DNA of 64,000 nucleotides from Centipeda noxia ATCC 43541 (GTDB lineage: Bacteria > Bacillota > Negativicutes > Selenomonadales > Selenomonadaceae). Shown here piece after piece: positions 17,401 to 25,137 of the stretch. The position numbers were made by a program, and so were the translations under genes. Every line of letters begins with the position of its first letter. The first letter of the stretch is position 1. The stretch is taken from the NCBI RefSeq assembly GCF_000160555.1, contig NZ_GG749283.1, positions 1 to 64,000 on the forward strand. Direction: 5' to 3'. The notes beneath the pieces are model-generated. The model saw only the letters and a list, made by a program, of their open reading frames with translations, did no database searches and was not told the origin of the DNA.

Positions 17401-17596
17401 CGATGACCTGCGCCACCGTCTCATTGACAACAGCGGCACTTGCGCCGACATAGTTTGCCGAAACGGCAACGGTCGGCGGCGAAATCTGCGGGTACTGCGC
17501 AATCGGCAGCGAGAATCCTGCAATCGTACCGACGATGACAATCATCACCGCAATGACGATTGCAAAGATCGGCCGATGTATGAAAAATTTTGCCAA
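14405..17596 (-). CDS. RND efflux transporter, HAE1 (AcrB/MexB) family
   Basis: 1063 aa, typical for the family (about 1050). A proton-driven inner membrane pump: TM1 near residues 10-28, a large periplasmic loop, the relay motif GLVVDDAIVVIENVEHHM in TM4, a second periplasmic loop, and a last TM block ending at IARMLGVSKK. It expels hydrophobic compounds through a trimer linked to an adaptor and an outer membrane channel. The adaptor gene lies just upstream (12-base gap). No TolC/OprM-type gene is in the operon, so the channel must come from elsewhere. Specific drugs cannot be predicted. Confidence 0.96.
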   Translation of the reverse strand: MAKFFIHRPIFAIVIAVMIVIVGTIAGFSLPIAQYPQISPPTVAVSANYVGASAAVVNETVAQVIEEQINGTQGMDYMSSTSDDTGRYSLSVTFEVGTDGDMDAVKVQNNAAGANASLPSSVQAAGVTTRKSSGQMAYFVSMYSEDGTYDRAFMKNYATLYFLDAIKRVNGVGEVQVFGADYAMRVWMNPDRLAELGLTVADITTAINEQNVQAPAGTVGGMPTVNGQEKQFTGKVQGRLTTPEEFGNVIIASGKDGTFVRLKDVARIETGERSNNIVAKFNGYPAVGFGIQLTSDANAMTTLAEVRKILEDAEKTFPPGLKMKSVFDSTDYINASITEVVHTFVEALLLVVLVIFLFLQSWRATLIPLLAVPVSLIGTFGAFVLLDFSINTLTLFAMVLAIGLVVDDAIVVIENVEHHMESGLSPIDATERAMDEVQGPVVAIAFVLAAVFVPVAFLGGMMGVLYKQFALTIAISMALSAFVALTLTPALCAMMLKPKKGNEKNGILGRFFDRFNNWFDRTRKGYIGIVTNFIRKSRIAIVFLLIVCGLTAIIYRNLPTTFVPEEDQGYLMIAIQLPPGTSTNQTQKTVDKIQQAAQREIKGQSAVMSINGFDILAGGANSNGAVVFVGMKDWSQRTSLYESVAAAVGTMFRVGAMEAPEALVIAINPPALPGLGNVGGWSLELQDMSGHTDLELNDIVNAILAEANKRPELQGVRTTFKINAPSYQYEIDREKVKNLGVQLSDVFTALQVNFGGYEVNDFNQFGRTYKVVLQSDVLYRTEAEAAKFVFVRNSQGGMVPLDTLLKPKLTTGPTQISRFNGARSITFQGSSGSGYSSGEAMAAITEIVQKHAGSGFNIEWSGQSREEQKSADSTMQVLALALVFVFLCLAALYESWSVPFAVLFTVPTGIFGALFSEYILALIFGTIGIPAAGYQNSVYMQIGVIMVIGLAAKNAILIVEFAKVRVDRGMDPLKAAIQAAGLRLRPILMTSFAFIIGCLPLCMASGAGAAARNGMGVAVVGGMLFATIFGIFLIPVLYVIVDRIARMLGVSKKAKTRTADDYM

Positions 17597-17608
17597 AGGA
17601 TTCCCTCC

Positions 17609-18802
17609 TTACTGCGCGGGCGTAAGTGCGCTCGTGTTGAAGCTGGAGGAATCCCCCTCGATTGAGAAGCCCATCTCGTCCGCAGTCACCATAGTCACTG
17701 CAAGATCGCCGCCCTCCTGAAGGGTCGTAAGTCCCTCGACCACGACAATATCCGAAGCATCGAGACCATCCTTGACCACATAGTAGCTGCCGATCTTATC
17801 CCCGACGGTGATCGTGCGTGCCACGGCCTTGTTGTCCTCTCCTACCAGCATGACAAAGGACTTGCCGAGCAACTGCTGAACAGCGCGCTCCGGAACGAGG
17901 ATTGCATTCGGAAGGGTATCTCCGATGAGGCTGACACGGGCAAACATACCCGGCAGCAAAAGACCATCGGGATTATCAAAGATTGCTTTGACCGTCAGTG
18001 TTCCCGTCTGCGCGGCAAGCGCCCGGTCTACTGTTGCAATATGCCCGATAATCGGATACTTTGATCCGTTAGAGAGTGTAAGCCCCACTACAACCGCACT
18101 GATGCCTCCTGTCTTTGCCGCCTGTTCGACAAATGTGAGATACTCATTCTCCGAGAGACTGAACTGCGCATAGATCGGATTGGATGTCCCCATCGAGACC
18201 AGCGTCGTCGTTCCCGCAGAAACGAATGTGCCGAGAGCAACATCATCTACGGAAAGCTGCCCCGCCATCGGTGCATAGATCGTCGTATCGTCAAGGTTCT
18301 CCTGTGCCTGGCGCAGAAGTGCGGTATTCGCTGCAACGGCAGCCTCATAAGCATTGACCTGAGCCTGCTGTGTAGAGAGGGTCTGCTCTGAGATGGCTGC
18401 ACTGGCATAGAGCTGCTGATAGCGGCTAAGGTCCATGCGGGCATTATTGAGCGTCGCCTCGGACTGGGCAAGTGTCGCCTTCGCCTGAAGAACCGCACTC
18501 TCATACTGACGCGAATCAATACGGTAAAGCGGCTGTCCTGCCGCAACGAACTGTCCGCCGGTAATATACTTCTCGACAATATTGCCGGAGACGCGTGACT
18601 GGATTTTCACCTCGTCCGTACCTGCGATTTGTCCTGCATAGACATACGTAAGCGGTGTGTCTTGGCACAGGACATTCATTGCCTTCACCTGCGTTGGGCG
18701 CCCGCCTGCCGGCTGCTGAGCTCCGCAGCCGGTAAGAAAAGAACTCAGTGCCAGAACACCAACAACGGCGAGAACACGAACCTCTTTCCGAATACCAAAC
18801 AA
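17609..18802 (-). CDS. RND efflux periplasmic adaptor lipoprotein (AcrA/MexA family)
   Basis: 397 aa. Signal peptide with lipobox LTGC (about residues 22-25), then the split lipoyl, coiled-coil hairpin (about 90-155), beta-barrel and membrane-proximal domains of membrane fusion proteins. It joins the pump to the outer membrane channel. Start choice: a TTG at 18802 lies 8 bases after AGGAGG and gives a clean signal peptide (FGIRKEVRVLAVVGVLAL); in-frame ATGs upstream have no site. First gene of the two-gene efflux operon. Confidence 0.93.
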   Translation of the reverse strand: MFGIRKEVRVLAVVGVLALSSFLTGCGAQQPAGGRPTQVKAMNVLCQDTPLTYVYAGQIAGTDEVKIQSRVSGNIVEKYITGGQFVAAGQPLYRIDSRQYESAVLQAKATLAQSEATLNNARMDLSRYQQLYASAAISEQTLSTQQAQVNAYEAAVAANTALLRQAQENLDDTTIYAPMAGQLSVDDVALGTFVSAGTTTLVSMGTSNPIYAQFSLSENEYLTFVEQAAKTGGISAVVVGLTLSNGSKYPIIGHIATVDRALAAQTGTLTVKAIFDNPDGLLLPGMFARVSLIGDTLPNAILVPERAVQQLLGKSFVMLVGEDNKAVARTITVGDKIGSYYVVKDGLDASDIVVVEGLTTLQEGGDLAVTMVTADEMGFSIEGDSSSFNTSALTPAQ

Positions 18803-18870
18803 ATAAAAGACCTCCTCTTTTCCCATTCCCAAGGCCGATGGCATTTTCAAAACGCTCTTTTATGAAGAAA

Positions 18871-18901
18871 GGGCAGGAATCCGCATGCGGGAACTCCTGC
18901 C
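18871..18901 (-). promoter_or_regulatory. Palindrome at the 5' end of the efflux operon transcript
   Basis: GGCAGGA and TCCTGCC flank a nested CCGCATGCGG, about 70 bases before the adaptor start and immediately after the predicted transcription start. It could be a repressor operator or an mRNA hairpin. No TetR/MarR-type regulator gene is adjacent. Confidence 0.5.
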
Positions 18902-18912
18902 ATAGCGTCTTT

Positions 18913-18941
18913 ATCTTATCGGAGTCTCCTGTAAAAGTCAA
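18913..18941 (-). promoter_or_regulatory. Efflux operon promoter
   Basis: Minus strand: TTGACT (18941-18936), 17-base spacer, TAAGAT (18918-18913). Confidence 0.82.
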
Positions 18942-18979
18942 GAAATGATGTAAACTCCAAAGTAGGGTTTAACACAAAT

Positions 18980-19696
18980 TTAACTATACCCGAGATATGC
19001 AAGCGCAGCTGCCGCTGCCTGCTGTTCAGCTTCCTTTTTGCTGCGTCCAGCGCCCTCTCCTATTGGTTGATTGTCGACAAGGACGCGCATTGTAAAGCGC
19101 TTGTCGTGGTCAGGACCGCTTTCATCAATCAATTCATATACAATGCCTTTATTCCGCCTTTGTTGGATGTGCTCCTGCAGAGTTGTTTTGTAGTCATGAA
19201 CGACCTGAGCCTTCTTTATATGATCTGCCTCACGGGAAAGCTGACGTGCCACGTATTCCTTTGCAGTCTCCCACCCGGCATCCAGATAAACAGCGCCAAT
19301 AACGGCTTCAAAAGCATTCTCGAGATTGTTCTGCCGATCTGCTCCGCCATTGTGAAATTCCCCGCGTCCGAGACGGAGACAGCTGCCAAGATCAAGAGCA
19401 CGTGCCAAGCGAGCAAGTGTATTGCTCTGCACGAGACTTGCCCGCATCTTCGTCAACTCTCCCTCGGAACAATCGGGGAAGCGTGCATACAAATACGTGC
19501 TGGAGGCAAGCTCCAGCACGGCATCGCCAAGAAATTCCAGACGCTCGTTATGCGGTATGGTGTCTTTCGCTTCATTCGTATAAGAGGGATGGGTCAGCGC
19601 CTCATCAAGAAGTGCGAAGTCGTTGAAGGAAACCCCCATCTCTGCAGAAAGACGCATGAGCTGCGCGAGCCTTTCGTCCTTCATGTGATATGCCAT
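18980..19696 (-). CDS. rnc: Ribonuclease III
   Basis: 238 aa. Cleaves double-stranded RNA in rRNA and mRNA processing. The catalytic signature NERLEFLGDAVLEL is at residues 50-63. A second acidic cluster lies in NNLENAFEAVIGAVYLDAG. A double-stranded RNA-binding domain fills about 160-236 (DYKTTLQEHIQ to AAAALAYLG). The ATG at 19696 lies 4 bases after the fabF stop, so rnc is the last gene of fabK-like-fabF-rnc. The Shine-Dalgarno match is weak, which fits coupling to fabF. Confidence 0.94.
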   Translation of the reverse strand: MAYHMKDERLAQLMRLSAEMGVSFNDFALLDEALTHPSYTNEAKDTIPHNERLEFLGDAVLELASSTYLYARFPDCSEGELTKMRASLVQSNTLARLARALDLGSCLRLGRGEFHNGGADRQNNLENAFEAVIGAVYLDAGWETAKEYVARQLSREADHIKKAQVVHDYKTTLQEHIQQRRNKGIVYELIDESGPDHDKRFTMRVLVDNQPIGEGAGRSKKEAEQQAAAAALAYLGYS

Positions 19697-19700
19697 TGTA

Positions 19701-20945
19701 TTACTTCTGATATTTCTTGACAACAAGGCAGGCGTTGTGACCGCCGAAACCAAAGGAGTTGGAAATCGCCGCGCGGACCTTCTTGGCACGCGAAGCATTC
19801 GGCACATAATCCAAATCAAGGCCCTCATCCGGAGTATCGTAGTTGATGGTCGGCGGGAGCATATCATTCTCTACTGCAAGCGCTGTTGCGATCAGCTCGA
19901 CGCTGCCCGCTGCACCAAGGAGATGCCCCGTCATCGACTTGATGGAGGAGACCGCCACATTCTTCGCCGCATTGCCCCAGACGGTCTTGATCGCCTCAGT
20001 CTCACATAAATCATTCATATGTGTGGATGTTCCATGTGCATTGATATAATCCACATCTTCCGGCTTCAGCCCAGCATCATCCAACGCAAGCTGCATGCAC
20101 TTCGCCTGATACTCACCGTGCGGTGCAGGGCTTGTGATATGATAGCCGTCCGAGTTTGAGCCGTAGCCGACCAGCTCGGCATAAATATGTGCGCCGCGCG
20201 CTTCAGCATGCTCGAGTGTCTCAAGTACGACAAGGCCCGCACCCTCGCCCATAACGAAGCCCGAGCGGTTCTTATCAAACGGACGCGATGCATGCGCCGG
20301 ATCATTATTGTGATCCGTGCAGAGTGCCTTCATCGCTGCAAATCCTGCGCTTGCCGCCTCAGAGATACTTGCCTCCGTGCCGCCCGCAATCATAATATCC
20401 GCCTCGCCGCGCTGCATCACGCGATAGGCATCACCAACACAGTTCGCCCCCGTTGCACATGCTGTCACAACACAGGATACGGGACCATGCAGGCCATAGT
20501 TAATTGCGACCTGCCCCGCCGCCATGTTGGCAATCATCATGGGAATGAAAAACGGACTCACGCGCTCCGGGCCTTTATCAAAGAGGCGCTCATATGTGCT
20601 GTGCATCGTCTCGATGCCGCCAATCCCCGCACCAACATATGCGCCGATCCGGTCGCGATCCACCTTTTCCAGATCAATCCCTGCATCCTTAAGTGCCATC
20701 CCTGCAGATACAACAGCAAACTGCGCATAACGGTCCATGCGCTTCGCTTCCTTCTTATCGATATAGCCATCGACATCAAAGTCCTTGACCTCGCCAGCAA
20801 TCTGCGCAGCATAGTTCGTCGCGTCAAATCGGGTGATGCGTTCAATGCCGTTCTTGCCTGCGAGCAGGGCATCCCAGAAGGCTTGCTTGCCAATGCCGAT
20901 CGGCGTGATCGGGCCAACCCCTGTAACGACAATTCTCTTCTTCAA
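19701..20945 (-). CDS. fabF: 3-oxoacyl-[ACP] synthase II
   Basis: 414 aa condensing enzyme for acyl chain elongation. The catalytic cysteine is C163 in VTACATG, with histidines in NAHGTSTHMND and in the C-terminal SFGFGGHN block; this is the Cys-His-His triad. Start choice: a TTG at 20945, 8 bases after GGAAAGGAG, gives the standard N-terminus LKKRIVVTGVGPITPIG. Middle gene of an operon with a FabK-like protein and rnc, separate from the main fab operon that lies just upstream on the same strand. Confidence 0.95.
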   Translation of the reverse strand: MKKRIVVTGVGPITPIGIGKQAFWDALLAGKNGIERITRFDATNYAAQIAGEVKDFDVDGYIDKKEAKRMDRYAQFAVVSAGMALKDAGIDLEKVDRDRIGAYVGAGIGGIETMHSTYERLFDKGPERVSPFFIPMMIANMAAGQVAINYGLHGPVSCVVTACATGANCVGDAYRVMQRGEADIMIAGGTEASISEAASAGFAAMKALCTDHNNDPAHASRPFDKNRSGFVMGEGAGLVVLETLEHAEARGAHIYAELVGYGSNSDGYHITSPAPHGEYQAKCMQLALDDAGLKPEDVDYINAHGTSTHMNDLCETEAIKTVWGNAAKNVAVSSIKSMTGHLLGAAGSVELIATALAVENDMLPPTINYDTPDEGLDLDYVPNASRAKKVRAAISNSFGFGGHNACLVVKKYQK

Positions 20946-20976
20946 ACCAATCGACTCCTTTCCTAGAGCATACGCC

Positions 20977-21924
20977 CTAGTTCGCTGCCTCAAGCTGCTG
21001 TTTCAGCTCCTCAAATATCTCATGAACAGTTAAAATCCGATCGATACGCGGCATAAATTCGCCGGTAAAGACGAGCCCGGTCTCGAGGTCCCCCTGCTGT
21101 GCACGCGAGAGCGCTCGAATGATGCAGAAGTGATGATCGCACTGCTTGAGGCAGCGGTCACAGACCGTCGGCGGCACAGGCCCCTCCATGATACGCGAGG
21201 AGAAAGGGGTGCGGACAGCACGCCCCGGAAGCCCCACGGGGCTGTGGATGATAACAATATCATCCTTCTTTGATTTCAGATAATATTGTTTAAGCGACGG
21301 CGCAGCATTTGACTCAACACAGGCGGCAAAGCGCGAGCCAAGCTGCACGCCGTTTGCCCCCATCTTGTACAGATCGGCAATATCCTGCCCTGTGAGGATG
21401 CCTCCAGCCGCAAAGACGGGGATCTTCACCGCCGCACGAACATCGGAGATGATATTTCGTACAGACTGATCTGTACCGAGGTGTCCGCCTGCTTCCTTTC
21501 CTTCGACAACAACTGCCGCTGCACCAAGCTTTTCGGCAATCTTGGCAAGTTTTGCCGTAGAGACGATCGGAACAATCGGCGTACCGGACTCCTTGCCAAG
21601 CTGGAACATATCGCGGGAGAACCCCGCACCGGCGACTACGAGGTCAATGCCCTCGTCAATCGCAATTTTAACAGCATCAGCGAAGTCGCTTGCGGCGACC
21701 ATCTCATTGATGCCAATAATCCCATTGGGAGAGAGTGAGCGCGCAAGTCGAATCTCATAACGCAGTTCCTTCGGCTTCATGCCGGAGGCTGCTATGAGTC
21801 CGATTCCGCCCTCGTTTGCAACGGCGGCTGCGAGCCGCGCCGTGGTGATGCGAATCGCCATACCGCCCTGAATGATGGGGACGGTGGCAATTTTGCTGCC
21901 AATCCTCACCTCAGGTAGTCTCAT
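20977..21924 (-). CDS. FabK-like / nitronate monooxygenase-family flavoprotein with Cys cluster
   Basis: 315 aa FMN TIM-barrel. GGM near residues 20-22 and GKEAGGHLG (about 142-150, catalytic-region His) identify the NPD/FabK family. It differs from the fabK at 24.2-25.1 kb by a C-terminal cysteine cluster, CDRCLKQCDHHFC (about 255-267), which could hold a metal or Fe-S centre. The ATG at 21924 follows GGAGGG. It heads fabK-like-fabF-rnc and starts after the acpP terminator. The reaction is unknown: a second enoyl-ACP reductase and a nitronate oxidase are both possible. Confidence 0.8.
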   Translation of the reverse strand: MRLPEVRIGSKIATVPIIQGGMAIRITTARLAAAVANEGGIGLIAASGMKPKELRYEIRLARSLSPNGIIGINEMVAASDFADAVKIAIDEGIDLVVAGAGFSRDMFQLGKESGTPIVPIVSTAKLAKIAEKLGAAAVVVEGKEAGGHLGTDQSVRNIISDVRAAVKIPVFAAGGILTGQDIADLYKMGANGVQLGSRFAACVESNAAPSLKQYYLKSKKDDIVIIHSPVGLPGRAVRTPFSSRIMEGPVPPTVCDRCLKQCDHHFCIIRALSRAQQGDLETGLVFTGEFMPRIDRILTVHEIFEELKQQLEAAN

Positions 21925-22110
21925 ATAAGCCCTCCAATCGGGAGAGCACGCCACACAGCGGCGCCATGTCAGTCAGACATTTCTCTCCACAAGAAGTTTT
22001 GGCTCCCCCTCCAACCATTGTTATCCAAATATCCCGCCGGATGGAAGGCGGATCTATTACAGCAGGGCATTCACCAGCCCTGGTTTTATGCGTTATCAAT
22101 GTGCCTTTTG

Positions 22111-22147
22111 AGAAAAATCCCGTGCGCCTGAGCTGTCACGGGATTTC
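22111..22147 (-). terminator. Terminator of the FapR-plsX-fab-acpP operon
   Basis: AAATCCCGTG pairs with CACGGGATTT around a 12-base loop and TTTTTCTC follows on the minus strand, 48 bases past the acpP stop. Confidence 0.88.
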
Positions 22148-22194
22148 CCTAAAAGACCAGTTTTGTGCACAAATGCGATTGTTATCGCTGCGCT

Positions 22195-22425
22195 TTACTT
22201 ATTCTGATCGATGTAATTGACGACATCCTGAACCGTCTTAATCTTCTCAGCAGCCTCATCGGGGATTTCTACATTGAACTCCTCCTCGAAAGCCATGATG
22301 AGCTCAACGATATCGAGAGAATCTGCTCCAAGATCGTCAATGAAGGTGGACTCGAGTGTGACTTCATCAGCCTCCGAGCCAAGCTGTTCCACGACGATGT
22401 CGCGAACCTTGTCAAACGTTGCCAT
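22195..22425 (-). CDS. acpP: Acyl carrier protein
   Basis: 76 aa, acidic. The DSLDIVEL motif at about residues 35-42 contains the serine that takes 4'-phosphopantetheine. It carries growing acyl chains for the Fab enzymes. AGGAGGTG precedes the ATG. Last gene of the operon; the following terminator is clear. Confidence 0.97.
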   Translation of the reverse strand: MATFDKVRDIVVEQLGSEADEVTLESTFIDDLGADSLDIVELIMAFEEEFNVEIPDEAAEKIKTVQDVVNYIDQNK

Positions 22426-22460
22426 GCGTTTTCACCTCCTTTAAATGAATTGATTGTATG

Positions 22461-23204
22461 CTACATAACCATGCCGCCATCTACATTCAGCGTCTGGCCA
22501 GTAATGTACGATGCCGCATCACTTACGAAAAAGAGAACGGCATCGGCAACATGCTCCGGTTTTCCGAGTGCTCCAAGCGGAATTCCCTCAACAAGTTTTT
22601 CACGGATGCTGTCCTTGAGGACTGCCGTCATATCAGTGGCAATGAACCCAGGAGCGACCACGTTAACAGTAATCCCACGCGGAGCGAGTTCCTTTGCCGC
22701 CGCTTTGGAAAAACCGATCACGCCCGCTTTAGCGGCGGCATAGTTTGTCTGCCCTACATTGCCGATTTCACCAACAACAGAGGAAAGATTCACAATGCGT
22801 CCGCTGCGCTGTTTTGTCATAAACTTTGCAGCAGCTTTCGTGCAGGCATAGATGCCCTTGAGATTTGTACTGATGACTGCGTCAAAGTCCTCGTCCTTCA
22901 TACGTACGAGCAATGTATCTCGCGTGATGCCTGCGTTATTGACGAGAATATCCAAGCCGCCGAGTTCTTCATGAACGCGTACAACCATTTCTGCCGCAGC
23001 GGCACTGTCCGACACATCAGTCTGAACGAGGAGCGCAGTACCGCCCTGTTGTTCAATGGCGGACTTGACCTCCTCGGCAGCCGAGCGGTTGCCTGCATAG
23101 TTGACGGCTACTACCGCGCCCTCCTTTGCAAGGCGTATAGCGACGGCGCGTCCGATGCCGCGGGATCCGCCCGTAACAAGAGCAACTTTCCCCTCAAGAA
23201 GCAT
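22461..23204 (-). CDS. fabG: 3-oxoacyl-[ACP] reductase
   Basis: 247 aa short-chain dehydrogenase using NADPH. It has the cofactor motif TGGSRGIG (11-18), NNAG, a catalytic serine in NLSSVVGEIG, and YAAAK. It reduces 3-oxoacyl-ACP in each elongation cycle. It lies between fabD and acpP in the common Gram-positive order, with short gaps on both sides. Confidence 0.95.
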   Translation of the reverse strand: MLLEGKVALVTGGSRGIGRAVAIRLAKEGAVVAVNYAGNRSAAEEVKSAIEQQGGTALLVQTDVSDSAAAAEMVVRVHEELGGLDILVNNAGITRDTLLVRMKDEDFDAVISTNLKGIYACTKAAAKFMTKQRSGRIVNLSSVVGEIGNVGQTNYAAAKAGVIGFSKAAAKELAPRGITVNVVAPGFIATDMTAVLKDSIREKLVEGIPLGALGKPEHVADAVLFFVSDAASYITGQTLNVDGGMVM

Positions 23205-23242
23205 GGATACCCTCCTTACTCATAGCCGAATTCATTTAATCA

Positions 23243-24178
23243 TTACTTCTTTAGCGTGTCAAGTGTTTTTTGCAGGGACGCAACATTCTCGACGTTAAGA
23301 CTCGTAAGCGCCTTATCGATGCGCTTGTTAAAGCCGGCAAGTGTTTTGCCCGGCCCGCATTCGACATACGTATCCGCACCAAACGTACGCATCGTATTGA
23401 CGCATGCAATCCAGCGGACGGGATGATCGGCCTGTGCGACGAGATTCGCTTTGATCTCCGCGGCAGTCTGCTGAAGCCCGCCTGTGTAGTTCGAGACCAC
23501 AGGGAACGCGGCATCGTGTAGCTGCACCTTGTCGAGCTCTGCGGCGAGTTTCTTTGCAGCCGGCTCCATGAGTGTCGAATGGAATGGTGCAGAGACCGGC
23601 AGGATAACCGCCTTCTTTGCTCCCTTTTCCTGAAGCAGTTCAACGGCTTGCTCTACGCCCTTTACTGTGCCTGCAATAACAGTCTGCCCAGGGCAGTTAA
23701 AGTTGACGGCCTGAACGGCGCCTGCTGCGCTTGCCTCAGCACAAACGGCAACGATTGTGTCATCATCAAGACCGATGACTGCAGCCATTGCCCCTTCGCC
23801 TACAGGTACAGCTTCCTGCATATAGGCACCGCGCTTGTGTACGAGAGCCACCGCATCCTGGAAGGAGAGCACACCCGCCAACACGAGTGCAGAGTATTCG
23901 CCGAGACTGTGCCCCGCTGCGATCTCCGGTGCAATCCCCTCTTCGCGCAGAAGTTCTGCTGCAATGACAGAGACGGTGAGAATTGCAGGCTGTGTATGCT
24001 CCGTCAGCTGAAGCTGATCGGCAGGGCCCTCAAAGCACAACTTGCTGATGGAGTAGCCCAGAGCCTCATCGGCCTCTGCAAAGCGTTTTTTGGCCAGATC
24101 ATAGGCATCGAAGAAATCCTTCCCCATACCGACAACCTGCGCCCCCTGTCCGGGGAATAAAAATGCCAGCTTTCCCAT
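23243..24178 (-). CDS. fabD: Malonyl-CoA:ACP transacylase
   Basis: 311 aa. It loads malonate onto ACP. FPGQGAQ at the N-terminus and the nucleophile motif GHSLGEYSAL are intact; the second active-site block is in PVSAPFHS. The ATG at 24178 has GAGGAA 8 bases upstream; a GTG 15 bases earlier overlaps the fabK stop and is a less likely alternative. Confidence 0.95.
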   Translation of the reverse strand: MGKLAFLFPGQGAQVVGMGKDFFDAYDLAKKRFAEADEALGYSISKLCFEGPADQLQLTEHTQPAILTVSVIAAELLREEGIAPEIAAGHSLGEYSALVLAGVLSFQDAVALVHKRGAYMQEAVPVGEGAMAAVIGLDDDTIVAVCAEASAAGAVQAVNFNCPGQTVIAGTVKGVEQAVELLQEKGAKKAVILPVSAPFHSTLMEPAAKKLAAELDKVQLHDAAFPVVSNYTGGLQQTAAEIKANLVAQADHPVRWIACVNTMRTFGADTYVECGPGKTLAGFNKRIDKALTSLNVENVASLQKTLDTLKK

Positions 24179-24189
24179 AATAGCATTCC

Positions 24190-25137
24190 TCACTGATAGG
24201 TTTTGCGTGCAGCATCCATCGCGCTGGGGAGTCCGCTCACAATATCTTCGATGATCTGTTTTACAGGCTTGATATCCGCCAACATGCCGGAGATTTCACC
24301 GATCATAACAGACCCATTATCCACGTCTCCATCATGCGTTGCGCGACGCAGACTGCCAACGCCCAGCTGCTCAAGCTCTTCATTCGAGGCACCTGCAGCC
24401 TCCATCTCTTCATACTTTCGGGAGAGCTTATTCTGCAGGACGCGTGCCGGATGTCCGAGCGAACGTCCTGTGACAACCGTCGAGCGATCCTTTGCCTTGA
24501 GCACCGCATTCTTATAGTTCGGATGTGCAATGCACTCCTCACTGAGGACAAAGCGCGACCCCATTTGGATTGCTTTTGCTCCGAGCGCAAATGCCGCCGC
24601 CATGCCGCGTGAATCACCGATACCACCGGCGCCGATGACAGGAACATCCACGGCATCAACAACCTGCGGGAGCAATGCCATCGTCGTGATCTCGCCAATA
24701 TGCCCGCCGGACTCCGTCCCTTCAGCGATTACGGCATCTACACCCGTACGCACGAGACGGCGCGCGAGAGCCACCGATGCCACAACGGGGATGACCTTTG
24801 AGCCGATCTCCTTGAGTGCCGGTACATATTCGCCAGGGTTTCCCGCACCGGTGGTGATAACGGGAACACGTTCCTCCAGAATGACCTGCATGACTTCCTT
24901 GACAAAGGGGCTCATGAGCATCACATTGACGCCGAAAGGCTTGTCTGTCCAGCCTTTGGCTTTGTGGATCTCGTTTCTCAGCGCATCCGGCGGCATATGT
25001 CCGGCGCCGATGAGGCCAAGGCCCCCTGCGTTAGAGACAGCAGAGGCAAGCTCAGCTGTGCCGATCCATGCCATACCGCCTTGAAAAATTGGATACTTGA
25101 TGCCAAGCATTTGACAGATCGGATTATTTTCAAACAT
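24190..25137 (-). CDS. fabK: Enoyl-[ACP] reductase II (FMN)
   Basis: 315 aa FMN- and NAD(P)H-dependent reductase doing the last step of fatty acid elongation, in place of the triclosan-sensitive FabI. GGMAWIG near the N-terminus, the TESGGHIGE block with the catalytic-region histidine, and GAGGIGDSRG define it. It starts at ATG 25137, overlapping the fabH stop by one base (TAATG). No fabI is visible in the window. A diverged paralogue lies 2 kb downstream. Confidence 0.94.
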   Translation of the reverse strand: MFENNPICQMLGIKYPIFQGGMAWIGTAELASAVSNAGGLGLIGAGHMPPDALRNEIHKAKGWTDKPFGVNVMLMSPFVKEVMQVILEERVPVITTGAGNPGEYVPALKEIGSKVIPVVASVALARRLVRTGVDAVIAEGTESGGHIGEITTMALLPQVVDAVDVPVIGAGGIGDSRGMAAAFALGAKAIQMGSRFVLSEECIAHPNYKNAVLKAKDRSTVVTGRSLGHPARVLQNKLSRKYEEMEAAGASNEELEQLGVGSLRRATHDGDVDNGSVMIGEISGMLADIKPVKQIIEDIVSGLPSAMDAARKTYQ

